Source of the DNA: Pseudomonadota bacterium
GTDB lineage: Bacteria; Pseudomonadota; Alphaproteobacteria; Micavibrionales; Micavibrionaceae
Length of the DNA: 34,656 nucleotides
Assembly (NCBI GenBank): GCA_016198545.1
Contig: JACQIJ010000087.1
Location: forward strand, 1 to 34,656
Reading direction: 5' to 3'
Made by a program: the position numbers and the translations under genes. The stretch's first letter is position 1, and each line of letters begins with the position of its first letter. Shown one piece after another: positions 22,643 to 30,220 of this stretch. Below the pieces are notes generated by a model, which did not search any database, was not told where the DNA came from, and saw only the letters and a list, made by a program, of their open reading frames with translations.

Positions 22643-23227
22643 TTAAAAGGGAATCTCGTCGCCCTGCTTCCAGTCGAAGGACTGAGGCTGGGTTTGATCC
22701 GTTTTGTGGATGGCGGTGATTTCAGCGCCGGGAAACGTCTGCTTGATTGCAGCTACCGTGTTTCCGGCACCGTCGATCAGGTGCGCGATTTCAGAGATCG
22801 TCCATGTCTCGCGATCTGGCGATGCCACCAGATGCGCTTCCGCCGAAGTTCTGACGAAGGCGACGATCTTTCCGGAGTTGGGGAGCCTGACCTCCCAGAC
22901 GTCTGCCGAGATCGGCTTCTGTCCGGTTTCCGTGGCCGCCTTGTCCAGCGCCTGCCATGCCCGCTTCATGCCTTCGGCGTGCATTTTGATCAGCTCCAGT
23001 TTTTGTGACTGGATGGCTGCGTTGAACTTCTCTGCCTGGGCGTCGAACTTTGCGCGGAGCAGGTCATTGACCAAAAGACGAAGGCGGTCTATGCCCCATT
23101 TTCGCTCCATCGCGTGGGCGACAATATCGACACCGTCGATCATGGCCTGGGCCAGATATTCCGAAGGTGCGAAGGCGTCCTGCGACGCCGCGATCTTTTC
23201 AGGTGCGGGCGGTATGTGGCGTCTCAT
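22643..23227 (-). CDS. Conserved phage protein with SSB-like C-terminal tip
   Basis: The start at 23227 (MRRHIPPAPEKIAASQ) has a good GGAGGTG ribosome site, giving 194 aa; the frame is open 27 codons further but without a ribosome site. The N-terminal two thirds are helical (FAPSEYLAQAMIDGVDIVAH, RLRLLVNDLLRAKFDAQAEK). The C-terminal part has a small beta-alpha region (WEVRLPNSGKIVAFVRTSAE). The last residues, WKQGDEIPF, closely match the acidic tip of bacterial SSB (DDDIPF), which recruits replication and repair proteins. The family itself is unknown to me. The gene follows the primase-helicase and the GAAAC repeat cluster. Confidence 0.65.
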   Translation of the reverse strand: MRRHIPPAPEKIAASQDAFAPSEYLAQAMIDGVDIVAHAMERKWGIDRLRLLVNDLLRAKFDAQAEKFNAAIQSQKLELIKMHAEGMKRAWQALDKAATETGQKPISADVWEVRLPNSGKIVAFVRTSAEAHLVASPDRETWTISEIAHLIDGAGNTVAAIKQTFPGAEITAIHKTDQTQPQSFDWKQGDEIPF

Positions 23228-23262
23228 GGCCGCACCTCCGCCCCTTGGGGGGACAGCTTCAT

Positions 23263-23418
23263 GTTTCGGGAAGCTGTAACCCCTATAAGGGGGAAACAGC
23301 CGAAACACTGAAACAGTGAATAAAAGCAGGCATTTAAGACTGGTGTGTTTCGCGGCGATCCGGAAACAGTGAAACAGTTAGCAAAAACAATCTGTTTCAC
23401 TCTGTTTCGCCATGAAAC
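23263..23418. repeat. GAAAC/GTTTC repeat cluster (possible iterons)
   Basis: Within 156 bases there are six GAAAC (starts 23293, 23302, 23310, 23363, 23371, 23414) and four GTTTC (23263, 23347, 23394, 23404). Several occur as spaced pairs reading GAAACAnTGAAACAGT: 23302/23310 and 23363/23371 are 8 bases apart, and an inverted pair 23394/23404 is 10 apart. Chance would give well under one copy. The cluster fills the gap between the primase-helicase stop and the next gene, the right place for a replication origin or an operator array. A short hairpin CAGCTTC/GAAGCTG (23255-23277) sits at its left end. Confidence 0.7.
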
Positions 23419-23428
23419 AAAGATTAGG

Positions 23429-25693
23429 TCAGGTGTCATTTTCATCCTCCATGTCGTTGAAAATTTCAGGTGGTTCAGAAGCGATGTCCGTGGCATCCAG
23501 CGGACGTTCGAACCGCTTAAGTTTTGCGGGTCTGGCGTTCAGATCGACCGTGAAGCCACAGGCTTTATCGCCAGTGACGATCACGATGTTCGATTGGCAT
23601 GCCTCGATGACTTTTATGCGAAGGCTTTTGCTGGCACGCTGATTGCCATCGCCGGACTGCCGGTATTTTTCAAATGCATGATGCCCGCCCCATGCCAGGA
23701 GCTTCACCGCAGCATTGAGGGTGATTTCCGGATCTTTGACTTGCGCCAGGAGAGCGCTGATGATGGTTCGTTTGAAATCGCAGTCCTCGTCGCTCTCCGG
23801 GACGGCCTTCATATTGAGCGTCACGGGTTCTAGGACACCGACCTCGTCGCCATTCGATATGGCGACACTGATCTTTTTGAACCACCGGGCATCGGGGCTG
23901 GCCAGCGAGAGATTGGCTTTGGCGTCGTCGAGGCGCACATAAAGATGCTTGTCCTTCTCCGGTATGCCGCACCGCTCAGCGTCCTTCTTGCTCATACCGA
24001 AGAGCGTCTCTATCACTCGCGCAACCCCGACCAGGGCGCTGGCGCCGCGACCGGCGTAAAGATTGCCCGCATACCCGACCGAGGATCCCTGCGGCGGCTT
24101 GGCGGTATGGTGAACGAGGACGACCGCGCAGTTTCCCCGGCGGGCTATTTCCCTAAAAAGCTGGGCGACGAGGCTGATCTGCTCGTTGCTGTTTTCGTTG
24201 CAGCGGTGGGTTTCAACGAAGGGATCGACGATGAAAGCTTTTATATTGTGCACCCGGATATGAGCGATGCAGGCTTCCACGTCCGGCAACCTGATGACCG
24301 TGCCGTCGGGCATCGTCTTTGCCACTAGTAAGGGCCGGTCCGCGCCGCTATTGAGGGCCAGCTGCCCGCGGACATCGGTGAAGGATATGTCGTTATGTTG
24401 CAGGACGGCGGCCAGACGCCTTTTCAGCTCGTCCAGATCGTCTTCGTTGTTGTAAATCCAGACCCTGCCTGTTTCCTGAACCTCCTGGTCGGTAATTGCC
24501 TCCCCTGTGATGACGGCGACGGCCTGCGCCAGGCACAGGGTGGATTTTCCGACACCGGGCGGCGCGACAAGAACTGAAAGATAGCTTTTCAGAAAACTGC
24601 GGCCCAGGATCCATTGGCGCGGCAGGATCATCGCGGTGTTGAGTTCCTGGATGAAATGCGCCGCCAGCGGGATGTCGATGGGGTTGTCGATTGACGTGAC
24701 AAGAGGATTTGGAATGTTCCATTTCTTGCGCGCCCCGTCGATCATCGCCTGCATTTCGCGGCGCGTCTGTTCGACGGTGTAACCGGACAGCGTGAATGAT
24801 GGAGCGCACAGCATCATTTCCAGATCGCAGCGGCCCTCGGCAACCCAATGCCCTGTCAGGCGGGTCAGGTTGACGTGCCAGTGATCATTGCGCTGGACAG
24901 CTTTGATGCAATCTTCGACAAGATTTTGTCCTGACGAGCCAATATTGAGCTGCGGCGTTTCTACCTGTGCTTCTTCCGGCGCGGCAGGGGTAACGGCGGG
25001 AAATGCTTTCCTTACCTGATCCGGCAGGTAGGACTGGATGGCTGTCGACGTCCCGTCCGCAGCGGCCTTCTTTATAATATGAAATTCGGTTCTTTCTTTT
25101 TCACGACCGTCCTTGATCGGCCAGGCGATAGATCCCGCCAGCCGCATGACGCGGGAAGGATTGGCGACCGTCTTATCCCCGTTCAACGTCCTGGCAAGCA
25201 CCTCGTTCTGCGCCCTGCCTTCGGCCAAATCCTTCGCCGCCTCGCTCAGGCGCCACCAGAGCTGTACTCTTTTATAAGGATGGCGTCCGGTCACGACGGC
25301 GCAGGTTGGCGGGCAATCTTGGTAAATCTGCTTGGCGGCCTCGGCGGCGCCTTTTTCATCCAGATCGGCGTAAAACGATGTTAGGGCCAAAACGTCAGCA
25401 TCGCCGGCGCGTTCATCGCGTTTTATATCTGGCCGTCTCAGTGCGGCGCCGACATAGATGTTCCCGTTTTTCTTTTTATTCTGTTCAAAGGCGAAGTCGG
25501 CGGCCTCGTCCATCTCATCGGTGCCGAAATGCTTCGCCTTTTTGGGGCGGCCGCTTTCGTCATCGCAGTAAGTGATCTCGATCAAGCCATCCTGACATCC
25601 GTCGAGGAAACCGCCGAACAAATGTTCCAGATGATCACGCATCTGCTGCGCGTCCGGTTCCAGGTCGGTATGTAGGACAGCTTGATCGGTCAC
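23429..25693 (-). CDS. Primase-helicase (RepB-like primase plus RepA-like RecA-fold helicase)
   Basis: The start is taken as GTG 25693 (VTDQAVLHTDLEP) behind AAGGGG; the frame is open further but would overlap the upstream gene by 130 bases. The product is 754 aa. Residues about 80-210 carry a primase-type region with FYADLDEKGAAEA (Asp110-Asp112, metal-binding DxD) and NPSRVMRLAGSIAWP. Residues about 370-570 form a RecA-fold helicase of the RepA/AAA_25 type, with Walker A APPGVGKST (377-385), NNEDDLDELKRR, FIVDPFVETH (Walker B) and CAVVLVHHTAKPP with GYAGNLYAGRGASALVGVAR. This is the main phage replication protein, acting at the origin to prime and unwind. Confidence 0.88.
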   Translation of the reverse strand: MTDQAVLHTDLEPDAQQMRDHLEHLFGGFLDGCQDGLIEITYCDDESGRPKKAKHFGTDEMDEAADFAFEQNKKKNGNIYVGAALRRPDIKRDERAGDADVLALTSFYADLDEKGAAEAAKQIYQDCPPTCAVVTGRHPYKRVQLWWRLSEAAKDLAEGRAQNEVLARTLNGDKTVANPSRVMRLAGSIAWPIKDGREKERTEFHIIKKAAADGTSTAIQSYLPDQVRKAFPAVTPAAPEEAQVETPQLNIGSSGQNLVEDCIKAVQRNDHWHVNLTRLTGHWVAEGRCDLEMMLCAPSFTLSGYTVEQTRREMQAMIDGARKKWNIPNPLVTSIDNPIDIPLAAHFIQELNTAMILPRQWILGRSFLKSYLSVLVAPPGVGKSTLCLAQAVAVITGEAITDQEVQETGRVWIYNNEDDLDELKRRLAAVLQHNDISFTDVRGQLALNSGADRPLLVAKTMPDGTVIRLPDVEACIAHIRVHNIKAFIVDPFVETHRCNENSNEQISLVAQLFREIARRGNCAVVLVHHTAKPPQGSSVGYAGNLYAGRGASALVGVARVIETLFGMSKKDAERCGIPEKDKHLYVRLDDAKANLSLASPDARWFKKISVAISNGDEVGVLEPVTLNMKAVPESDEDCDFKRTIISALLAQVKDPEITLNAAVKLLAWGGHHAFEKYRQSGDGNQRASKSLRIKVIEACQSNIVIVTGDKACGFTVDLNARPAKLKRFERPLDATDIASEPPEIFNDMEDENDT

Positions 25694-25703
25694 ATTCAGC
25701 CCC

Positions 25704-26327
25704 TTAAAACTCTGTTTCCATGAGGGGATCCGCAGCCGGTTTGGCGGCGGGCGGAGAAACAGGCGTTCCCTGTTGGGGCCGTGGGGAAGACGCCTCGACT
25801 TTGAAGACGTCTTTGGGATCGACAGGGCTTTCATCCGGCAGCTCGGCAGGACGGTCGACCCATTTGGCGATCTCGAACTTCGGCTTGTAGTTCGTGCCGT
25901 ACTTGTCCTTCATCGCCTCCGATCCGGTGCAGACGATGACCGGGAGCTGCCCGCGATGGGCGTCTTTCTGCTCGGTGTAGGCTTGGTAGACCTCGCGGAC
26001 GGCATTGCACATGTGGATGGATGCCGAAGACAATTCCGCAATCCCGCCGAAGAACTTCTGGCTAAAGACGGCGACGACGAATCCCCGCTTGAAGCCTTCA
26101 TCCTGCGATGGCGCAGCCTTGTCGAGCGAGGGATCCATGACCCTTTCCGGAGCCTGCCCTTCGCGGAACCGTAGCCATCCTGTGGCGATGTTAGGAAAGT
26201 CGGCGACGAAGGTAGGACGGGCGACCTCAACATCGCCGCCGTCACCCTTGGCGAACCATTTATCGGCTTTCGAGTTGTATTTGGCATAAGGTCTGATCGT
26301 TCCCGATGCGCCAATGTTCAGTGTCAT
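25704..26327 (-). CDS. Conserved early protein, possibly ssDNA-binding
   Basis: The start at 26327 (MTLNIGASGTIRPYAKYNSK) follows AAAAGGAGA, giving 207 aa. The protein has beta-rich blocks (YNSKADKWFAKGDGGDVEVA, GFVVAVFSQKFFGGIAEL) and a long disordered, Pro-rich tail (ASSPRPQQGTPVSPPAAKP) ending ADPLMETEF, acidic with a final aromatic residue. A beta fold followed by a Pro-rich linker and an acidic tail ending in Phe is the plan of phage ssDNA-binding proteins. It sits between a PD-(D/E)XK nuclease and the primase-helicase, which also suits a single-strand binding or annealing role. This is an inference; I do not recognise the family. Confidence 0.6.
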   Translation of the reverse strand: MTLNIGASGTIRPYAKYNSKADKWFAKGDGGDVEVARPTFVADFPNIATGWLRFREGQAPERVMDPSLDKAAPSQDEGFKRGFVVAVFSQKFFGGIAELSSASIHMCNAVREVYQAYTEQKDAHRGQLPVIVCTGSEAMKDKYGTNYKPKFEIAKWVDRPAELPDESPVDPKDVFKVEASSPRPQQGTPVSPPAAKPAADPLMETEF

Positions 26328-26358
26328 TTTCAGTCTCCTTTTCAGTTGTGATGGGGGG

Positions 26359-27135
26359 TTAAAATCCAAAAACTTTCAGGGCGTTCTCGCGGGCGGCCGG
26401 ATTGGACCAGTAGAAGCTCTCGTAGTTGGGACAGAGCAGACCCGCGAGTTCCTGAGGGTCTTTGGAAATCGATAAGAACCTGCCGAGCCTGGTGGCGATT
26501 TCGCGCAAGGCGTTCAGCTGGCTGTGGACCTCGTCGCCGGACATTTCGTAGACGGCGGCGGAGCGGCCATCCTTCTTGCCGGGCGTAGGCTTGACGTAGG
26601 CGAAGCGCATGCCGTAATTGCCGTGCGCCTTGGCGTATATGGCGCCCTGGCGGGCATGGGGGTTAGAAATCCCGGAGGGCAGACGCTCCCCTGTTTTCAG
26701 ATCGACGACGATGCCGTGCTGGTCGAAGCGCCAGTCGATATAGCCGATGAAGGGGACGGGAACGCCGTCAATGTCGATGCTGACTTTTTCCTGATAGGCA
26801 GTCGGGACACCATATTGACGAAGTTCTTTGAGACCCTCGACGACATAACCGGCGATATTTTTGCGTTCGTCCTCACGGCGCGGATCCGGCGTCAAGGCCA
26901 TCTCCCGATCATATTCGCGCTCGGCGTGGGCGATGCAGGCTTCGGGAGAAAGGGTCGGCTTTATAAGACCCAGCTGGATACCGGACTCGACCGATTTTCC
27001 TCGCGCCATGACGGCACTGCTGCCGTGCTTGTGGCCGAGGAGCCGTTCGAGAACCCAGAGGGCCGGTTCGGCTGCATATAGGTTGAGGGAGGACGCTGAA
27101 AGATGCTCGATGCCGTATTGACGAAAGGGTGTCAT
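26359..27135 (-). CDS. PD-(D/E)XK exonuclease (Cas4/RecB-like)
   Basis: This 258-aa protein shows the catalytic core of a PD-(D/E)XK nuclease: ARGKSVESGI (Glu50), GYIDWRFDQHGIVVDLKTGE (Asp134, Asp145, Lys147) and the trailing helix with Gln (HARQGAIYAKAHGNYG). The N-terminal SASSLNLYAAEPALWVLERL is typical of the RecB/Cas4-like phage group. No four-Cys iron-sulphur cluster is seen, which separates it from classical Cas4. In this position such enzymes resect ends for recombination-dependent replication. It overlaps the AlpA-like gene by four bases. Confidence 0.85.
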   Translation of the reverse strand: MTPFRQYGIEHLSASSLNLYAAEPALWVLERLLGHKHGSSAVMARGKSVESGIQLGLIKPTLSPEACIAHAEREYDREMALTPDPRREDERKNIAGYVVEGLKELRQYGVPTAYQEKVSIDIDGVPVPFIGYIDWRFDQHGIVVDLKTGERLPSGISNPHARQGAIYAKAHGNYGMRFAYVKPTPGKKDGRSAAVYEMSGDEVHSQLNALREIATRLGRFLSISKDPQELAGLLCPNYESFYWSNPAARENALKVFGF

Positions 27136-27356
27136 ACCGCACCTCCCGTCATCATAGCCTGACCATTATCGGAGGTGCTCTGGCGCAGCTGGGCGGTTTC
27201 GTAAGTCTCGACGTCCGCCAGCTTGTAAACGACCCGTCCGCCGATTTTATGGAAGCACGGTCCGGCTCCGAGCCAGCGCCAGCGTTCCAGGGTGCGGGGG
27301 GAAATTTTCCAGCGCCGGGATAACTCGGTCTGGTTTAAGAAGATGTTTTCGGTCAT
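27132..27356 (-). CDS. AlpA/excisionase-like HTH protein
   Basis: This protein of about 74 aa (MTENIFLNQTELSRRWKISP...) is a MerR/AlpA-type winged helix: LNQTELSRRWKISPRTLERW forms the HTH and RVVYKLADVETYE the wing, the usual layout of phage excisionases and regulators. ATG at 27356 is preceded by GGAG at 8 bases; an ATG four codons upstream is less likely. It is the first gene of the early operon and so may be both its regulator and an excisionase. The C-terminal 20 residues (STSDNGQAMMTGGAV) look unstructured. Confidence 0.8.
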   Translation of the reverse strand: MTENIFLNQTELSRRWKISPRTLERWRWLGAGPCFHKIGGRVVYKLADVETYETAQLRQSTSDNGQAMMTGGAV

Positions 27357-27489
27357 TCGCTGCTCCATTCCAGTTTTGGATGTTTTTCCTGAATGGGCGT
27401 ATGGCCTCTCAGGATTTATCCAAATTTTGCAAGGATTTAGCGAGTTCAGATATGCGCGGCGCGCACGGGAGTTTGTGACAAACAGTCAT

Positions 27490-27515
27490 AAAAAAAGCGC
27501 GGGAAACCGCGCTTT
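27490..27515 (-). terminator. Rho-independent terminator after the QueC-like gene
   Basis: A 9-bp stem (AAAGCGCGG at 27494-27502 with CCGCGCTTT at 27507-27515) closes a 4-base loop and is followed on the reverse strand by a run of T. It ends the two-gene QueC-like unit and separates it from the early phage operon read in the same direction. Confidence 0.82.
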
Positions 27516-27543
27516 GGGGGTGGGATTTGTGACAGGGAGGGAT

Positions 27544-29427
27544 TTAGCTTGTGACAGCCTCAGCTACGGCGGGTGCAAGATCAGCGGCGGACGCGAGTAA
27601 TTTTGCGGCTCCGTTGATTCTATACCCCTGTCCATGCACGTTTTCGATGAAATCAGGAATCACGGCCCCCATGTCCACACCGACGCGCTGAGAGACCTTT
27701 TCATTGATGCGCCCAATGGCCTGCCGCAAGCTCGGTTCTTTTTCTTTGAAAAATTCTTTTGCCAAAACCGCCGCGCTGATGGGCGCAGATTCTGCGCGCT
27801 TATTTTTCGCTTCGATGAAGGAAGGTAGAAGATATTTGACCAGATAATATTCGTTGGCCTGAAGAACCAGACCGCCAGAAAACAGAACCGTCTGCGCCTT
27901 ATCATCCACCGCAAACTCGCAGGGCTGGATAGAGAGCTTATCCATGAAAGCCTTCATCTCATTCGTTGTATCCTTGATGTGCGCCGTGATCGGTACAACT
28001 TTCGCGCCCGCCACGGACATGGATAGGAGACACCTTTCCGGTAAGGTGCCTTCTGATAAAGCATCCCCGTGTTCCTTGACGGCGGCGGCAATGACTCGCG
28101 TCACGTCTTTTGCGTGGCTTTGCATCATTTTGTGAATTTTATCAAGCGCGTCAGGGTCGTTGTAATGAGGCGCAGCATCGAAAACTGACGTGAAATCACG
28201 TTTCATTTGCTTAAGGCTAATGTCTGAAAACGCGTGAGCCAATCTGACGTAATTAACCGCCATGACAACATCAATACCCGTTCCCCTATCTCCGAGCATA
28301 AGATCACAAGCATATTTATCTTGCGGATCATGTGTGCCAAGACCTGCGGCCAGAATGCCGAAACGACGGTCGATACATTGCGAGCAGACCCCGCAGTGTG
28401 GTTTTCCGGCTGTGGGATTTCGTTGATTGGCGCAACTGTTTGTCTGACCGATAAGATCGGCATATCCATTTTTCTGGAGGAGTGCCGTTACTTCTCTTTT
28501 TGTCATCCATTGGTATGGATGCTCGATGGTGATAGTTTTGTTCAAAATGAGTGAGAAGATTTTTTCAAAACCACGGATGGTTTGCGGATGCGTAGTTTTT
28601 GTGGCACGAGCGCCAAGCACATCTTGCCCCAAGGGCAGATTCAGGCTGACAACGCCATTTTCGTAAAAAGTGATGGAATCCTTTTTGTAAAGCTGGGCGA
28701 TAGTCACGGCCAGAGAGGCGAAGATGAAGGAGCGTGTGCGCTGGGTGCGCTCTTTCTCTCTGTCCTCAAGGTTCTTGTTTCGAATTTTGACAGGAGTGTA
28801 GAAGATTTGCCTTGAAAGTCCGCGATTTCGAAGTTCTCCGACCAATTTTTTTTGAACGCTGACGACGTTATTGGATGAATGATGGCCGACAAGAAAGAGA
28901 TTCTTTTTGTTCGTTACCAGATCATCCACGGTGCCTGCGAAGGAATCTATGCCGCCAGAGAAAAGACAAATTTTGTCTGGCGTAAATCCAGCCGTGTTTT
29001 CACCATCCCAGAGACCAAGGTATTTTTGTGCCGTGTTGAGATCTTTCGCCACGCCCTTCTTGAATTCAAATTCGTAGGCATGATCGGATAAGAAGCCAAG
29101 GCACGACTTAAGAGCTTCCTTCACATCATCTCTGTTCCAAATATCGTATTCACGGACAGGGATCACAAACTTCAGGGGTTTCGTCCACGCCTGCCCGAAT
29201 TTTGCCAGTTCATTTGAGCCGCGCTTTGTACGCTGATCCGCGCAATAAATATATGCGGCGAATTCCAACAGATCGAGGAGAACGGGAGGGATGTTCGACA
29301 TGAGGGTATTTTCAATGTCGTCAATTACCAGCTCAACGGTCGGATCGTCGCCATGCACGTCCAGATAGACAGCATCTTCGCTATCTGTCGGAGTATATTT
29401 CACACCGCCGCAAATAATCTCAGGCAT
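27544..29427 (-). CDS. QueC/QatC-like nucleotide-dependent enzyme fused to a winged helix
   Basis: This 627-aa protein starts at MPEIICGG (29427) behind AGAGGG; the start overlaps the partner's stop. Three parts are visible. Residues 1-150 match the N-terminal region of QatC-type proteins (PVLLDLLEFAAYIYCADQR, WTKPLKFVIPVREYDIW, LGFLSDHAYEFEF). Residues 150-370 are the QueC catalytic domain, with PP-loop FSGGIDSFAG (157-162 core) and a four-Cys zinc site, Cys332 plus C345-G-V-C348-S-Q-C351, all intact. Residues about 503-608 resemble an OmpR/PhoB-type winged helix ending FIENVHGQGYRING. QueC makes 7-deazaguanine from a carboxylate with ATP; QatC homologues act in anti-phage Qat and CBASS. Base composition looks more AT-rich than the phage genes. 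Confidence 0.85.
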   Translation of the reverse strand: MPEIICGGVKYTPTDSEDAVYLDVHGDDPTVELVIDDIENTLMSNIPPVLLDLLEFAAYIYCADQRTKRGSNELAKFGQAWTKPLKFVIPVREYDIWNRDDVKEALKSCLGFLSDHAYEFEFKKGVAKDLNTAQKYLGLWDGENTAGFTPDKICLFSGGIDSFAGTVDDLVTNKKNLFLVGHHSSNNVVSVQKKLVGELRNRGLSRQIFYTPVKIRNKNLEDREKERTQRTRSFIFASLAVTIAQLYKKDSITFYENGVVSLNLPLGQDVLGARATKTTHPQTIRGFEKIFSLILNKTITIEHPYQWMTKREVTALLQKNGYADLIGQTNSCANQRNPTAGKPHCGVCSQCIDRRFGILAAGLGTHDPQDKYACDLMLGDRGTGIDVVMAVNYVRLAHAFSDISLKQMKRDFTSVFDAAPHYNDPDALDKIHKMMQSHAKDVTRVIAAAVKEHGDALSEGTLPERCLLSMSVAGAKVVPITAHIKDTTNEMKAFMDKLSIQPCEFAVDDKAQTVLFSGGLVLQANEYYLVKYLLPSFIEAKNKRAESAPISAAVLAKEFFKEKEPSLRQAIGRINEKVSQRVGVDMGAVIPDFIENVHGQGYRINGAAKLLASAADLAPAVAEAVTS

Positions 29428-30220
29428 CTTTCCCTCTTTGTCGTTGCTCTTTTGCAATTTTATTCATAGAAACATAAATGAACCCAGCTGATTTTTTCGC
29501 ATCCATTTTAGGTCTTGATCCATCTTTCGCCTGAGATGAATATTGCTTGCCAAGCCAATCCCGCGCGAATGGCCGCATAATCATGGACGATTCCATGCAA
29601 TGTTTTCTCAGGCCAGCTTGAAATACATTCATGTCTGCAATGGTTGGAAATCTTCCCGTGACCGAAACGTGCCTGGGCATTTCTCGGTCGAGATGGTAAT
29701 TCAATATTCTGTGGCTGAGATCAGCGTGAAAACGCTGACTTAATTCCCCAAAACGTGCCGTATCGGTAAAAGATGCGATCCCACTCTGCATATCATCCGT
29801 GTTCGACCCCCAGAGAGTTTGGGAGGCATTGTCCGACATTTCAAGGAAAGTAGAGATGGCTGATTGTTTAGCCATCGTCCCCAGATCCGTGCGCAGGCCG
29901 TTTTTGGCAGAAATGGCGTCAATGGTTTTCGCCATACCTTCTGCAATGTTATCGAGGGTTGGATTTTGCGGTACATCAATGCCGATCTTTTTTAGTGCCG
30001 CCTGAAAATCTTTCTCCTTTGCTGCCTGCGGGATATCGACCAGCATCTGATAAACAGCAACGAGTGTTTTGTCATTGGCAGCTTTTTCTAGGCCAGCAAT
30101 GGCAGCATTTGCTACGGCCTCCGCCAAGGCTTGCGCAGAAGTGCCATCGTCGCCCAGTAGGGCGATGATCTCCTTCCATTTCTGCGATGTGGGCAACTTG
30201 CCCAGCCTGACGTGACCCAT
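29420..30220 (-). CDS. Partner protein of QueC-like enzyme (MGHxRLG family)
   Basis: ATG at 30220 is chosen because it gives MGHVRLGKLPTSQKWKEIIA, a start I have seen in proteins beside QueC-like genes; an ATG 12 codons upstream is open but lacks a ribosome site, whereas GGGGGAT lies before this one. The protein has 266 aa: an Ala-rich helical N-terminal third (AQALAEAVANAAIAGLEKAA), a middle helical part (NIAEGMAKTIDAISAKNGLR), and a C-terminal part ending KSAGFIYVSMNKIAKEQRQR. No catalytic motif is seen. QatB proteins, which partner QatC, also begin Met-Gly as I recall, so this may be the substrate whose N-terminus is modified (inference). It overlaps the QueC-like gene by 8 bases. Confidence 0.75.
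   Translation of the reverse strand: MGHVRLGKLPTSQKWKEIIALLGDDGTSAQALAEAVANAAIAGLEKAANDKTLVAVYQMLVDIPQAAKEKDFQAALKKIGIDVPQNPTLDNIAEGMAKTIDAISAKNGLRTDLGTMAKQSAISTFLEMSDNASQTLWGSNTDDMQSGIASFTDTARFGELSQRFHADLSHRILNYHLDREMPRHVSVTGRFPTIADMNVFQAGLRKHCMESSMIMRPFARDWLGKQYSSQAKDGSRPKMDAKKSAGFIYVSMNKIAKEQRQRGKDA

Noticed and set aside
27544..29427. A queuosine biosynthesis gene (true QueC)
   Set aside because: The protein is nearly three times the usual QueC length, with a QatC-type N-terminal region and an added winged helix, and no other queuosine gene is nearby.
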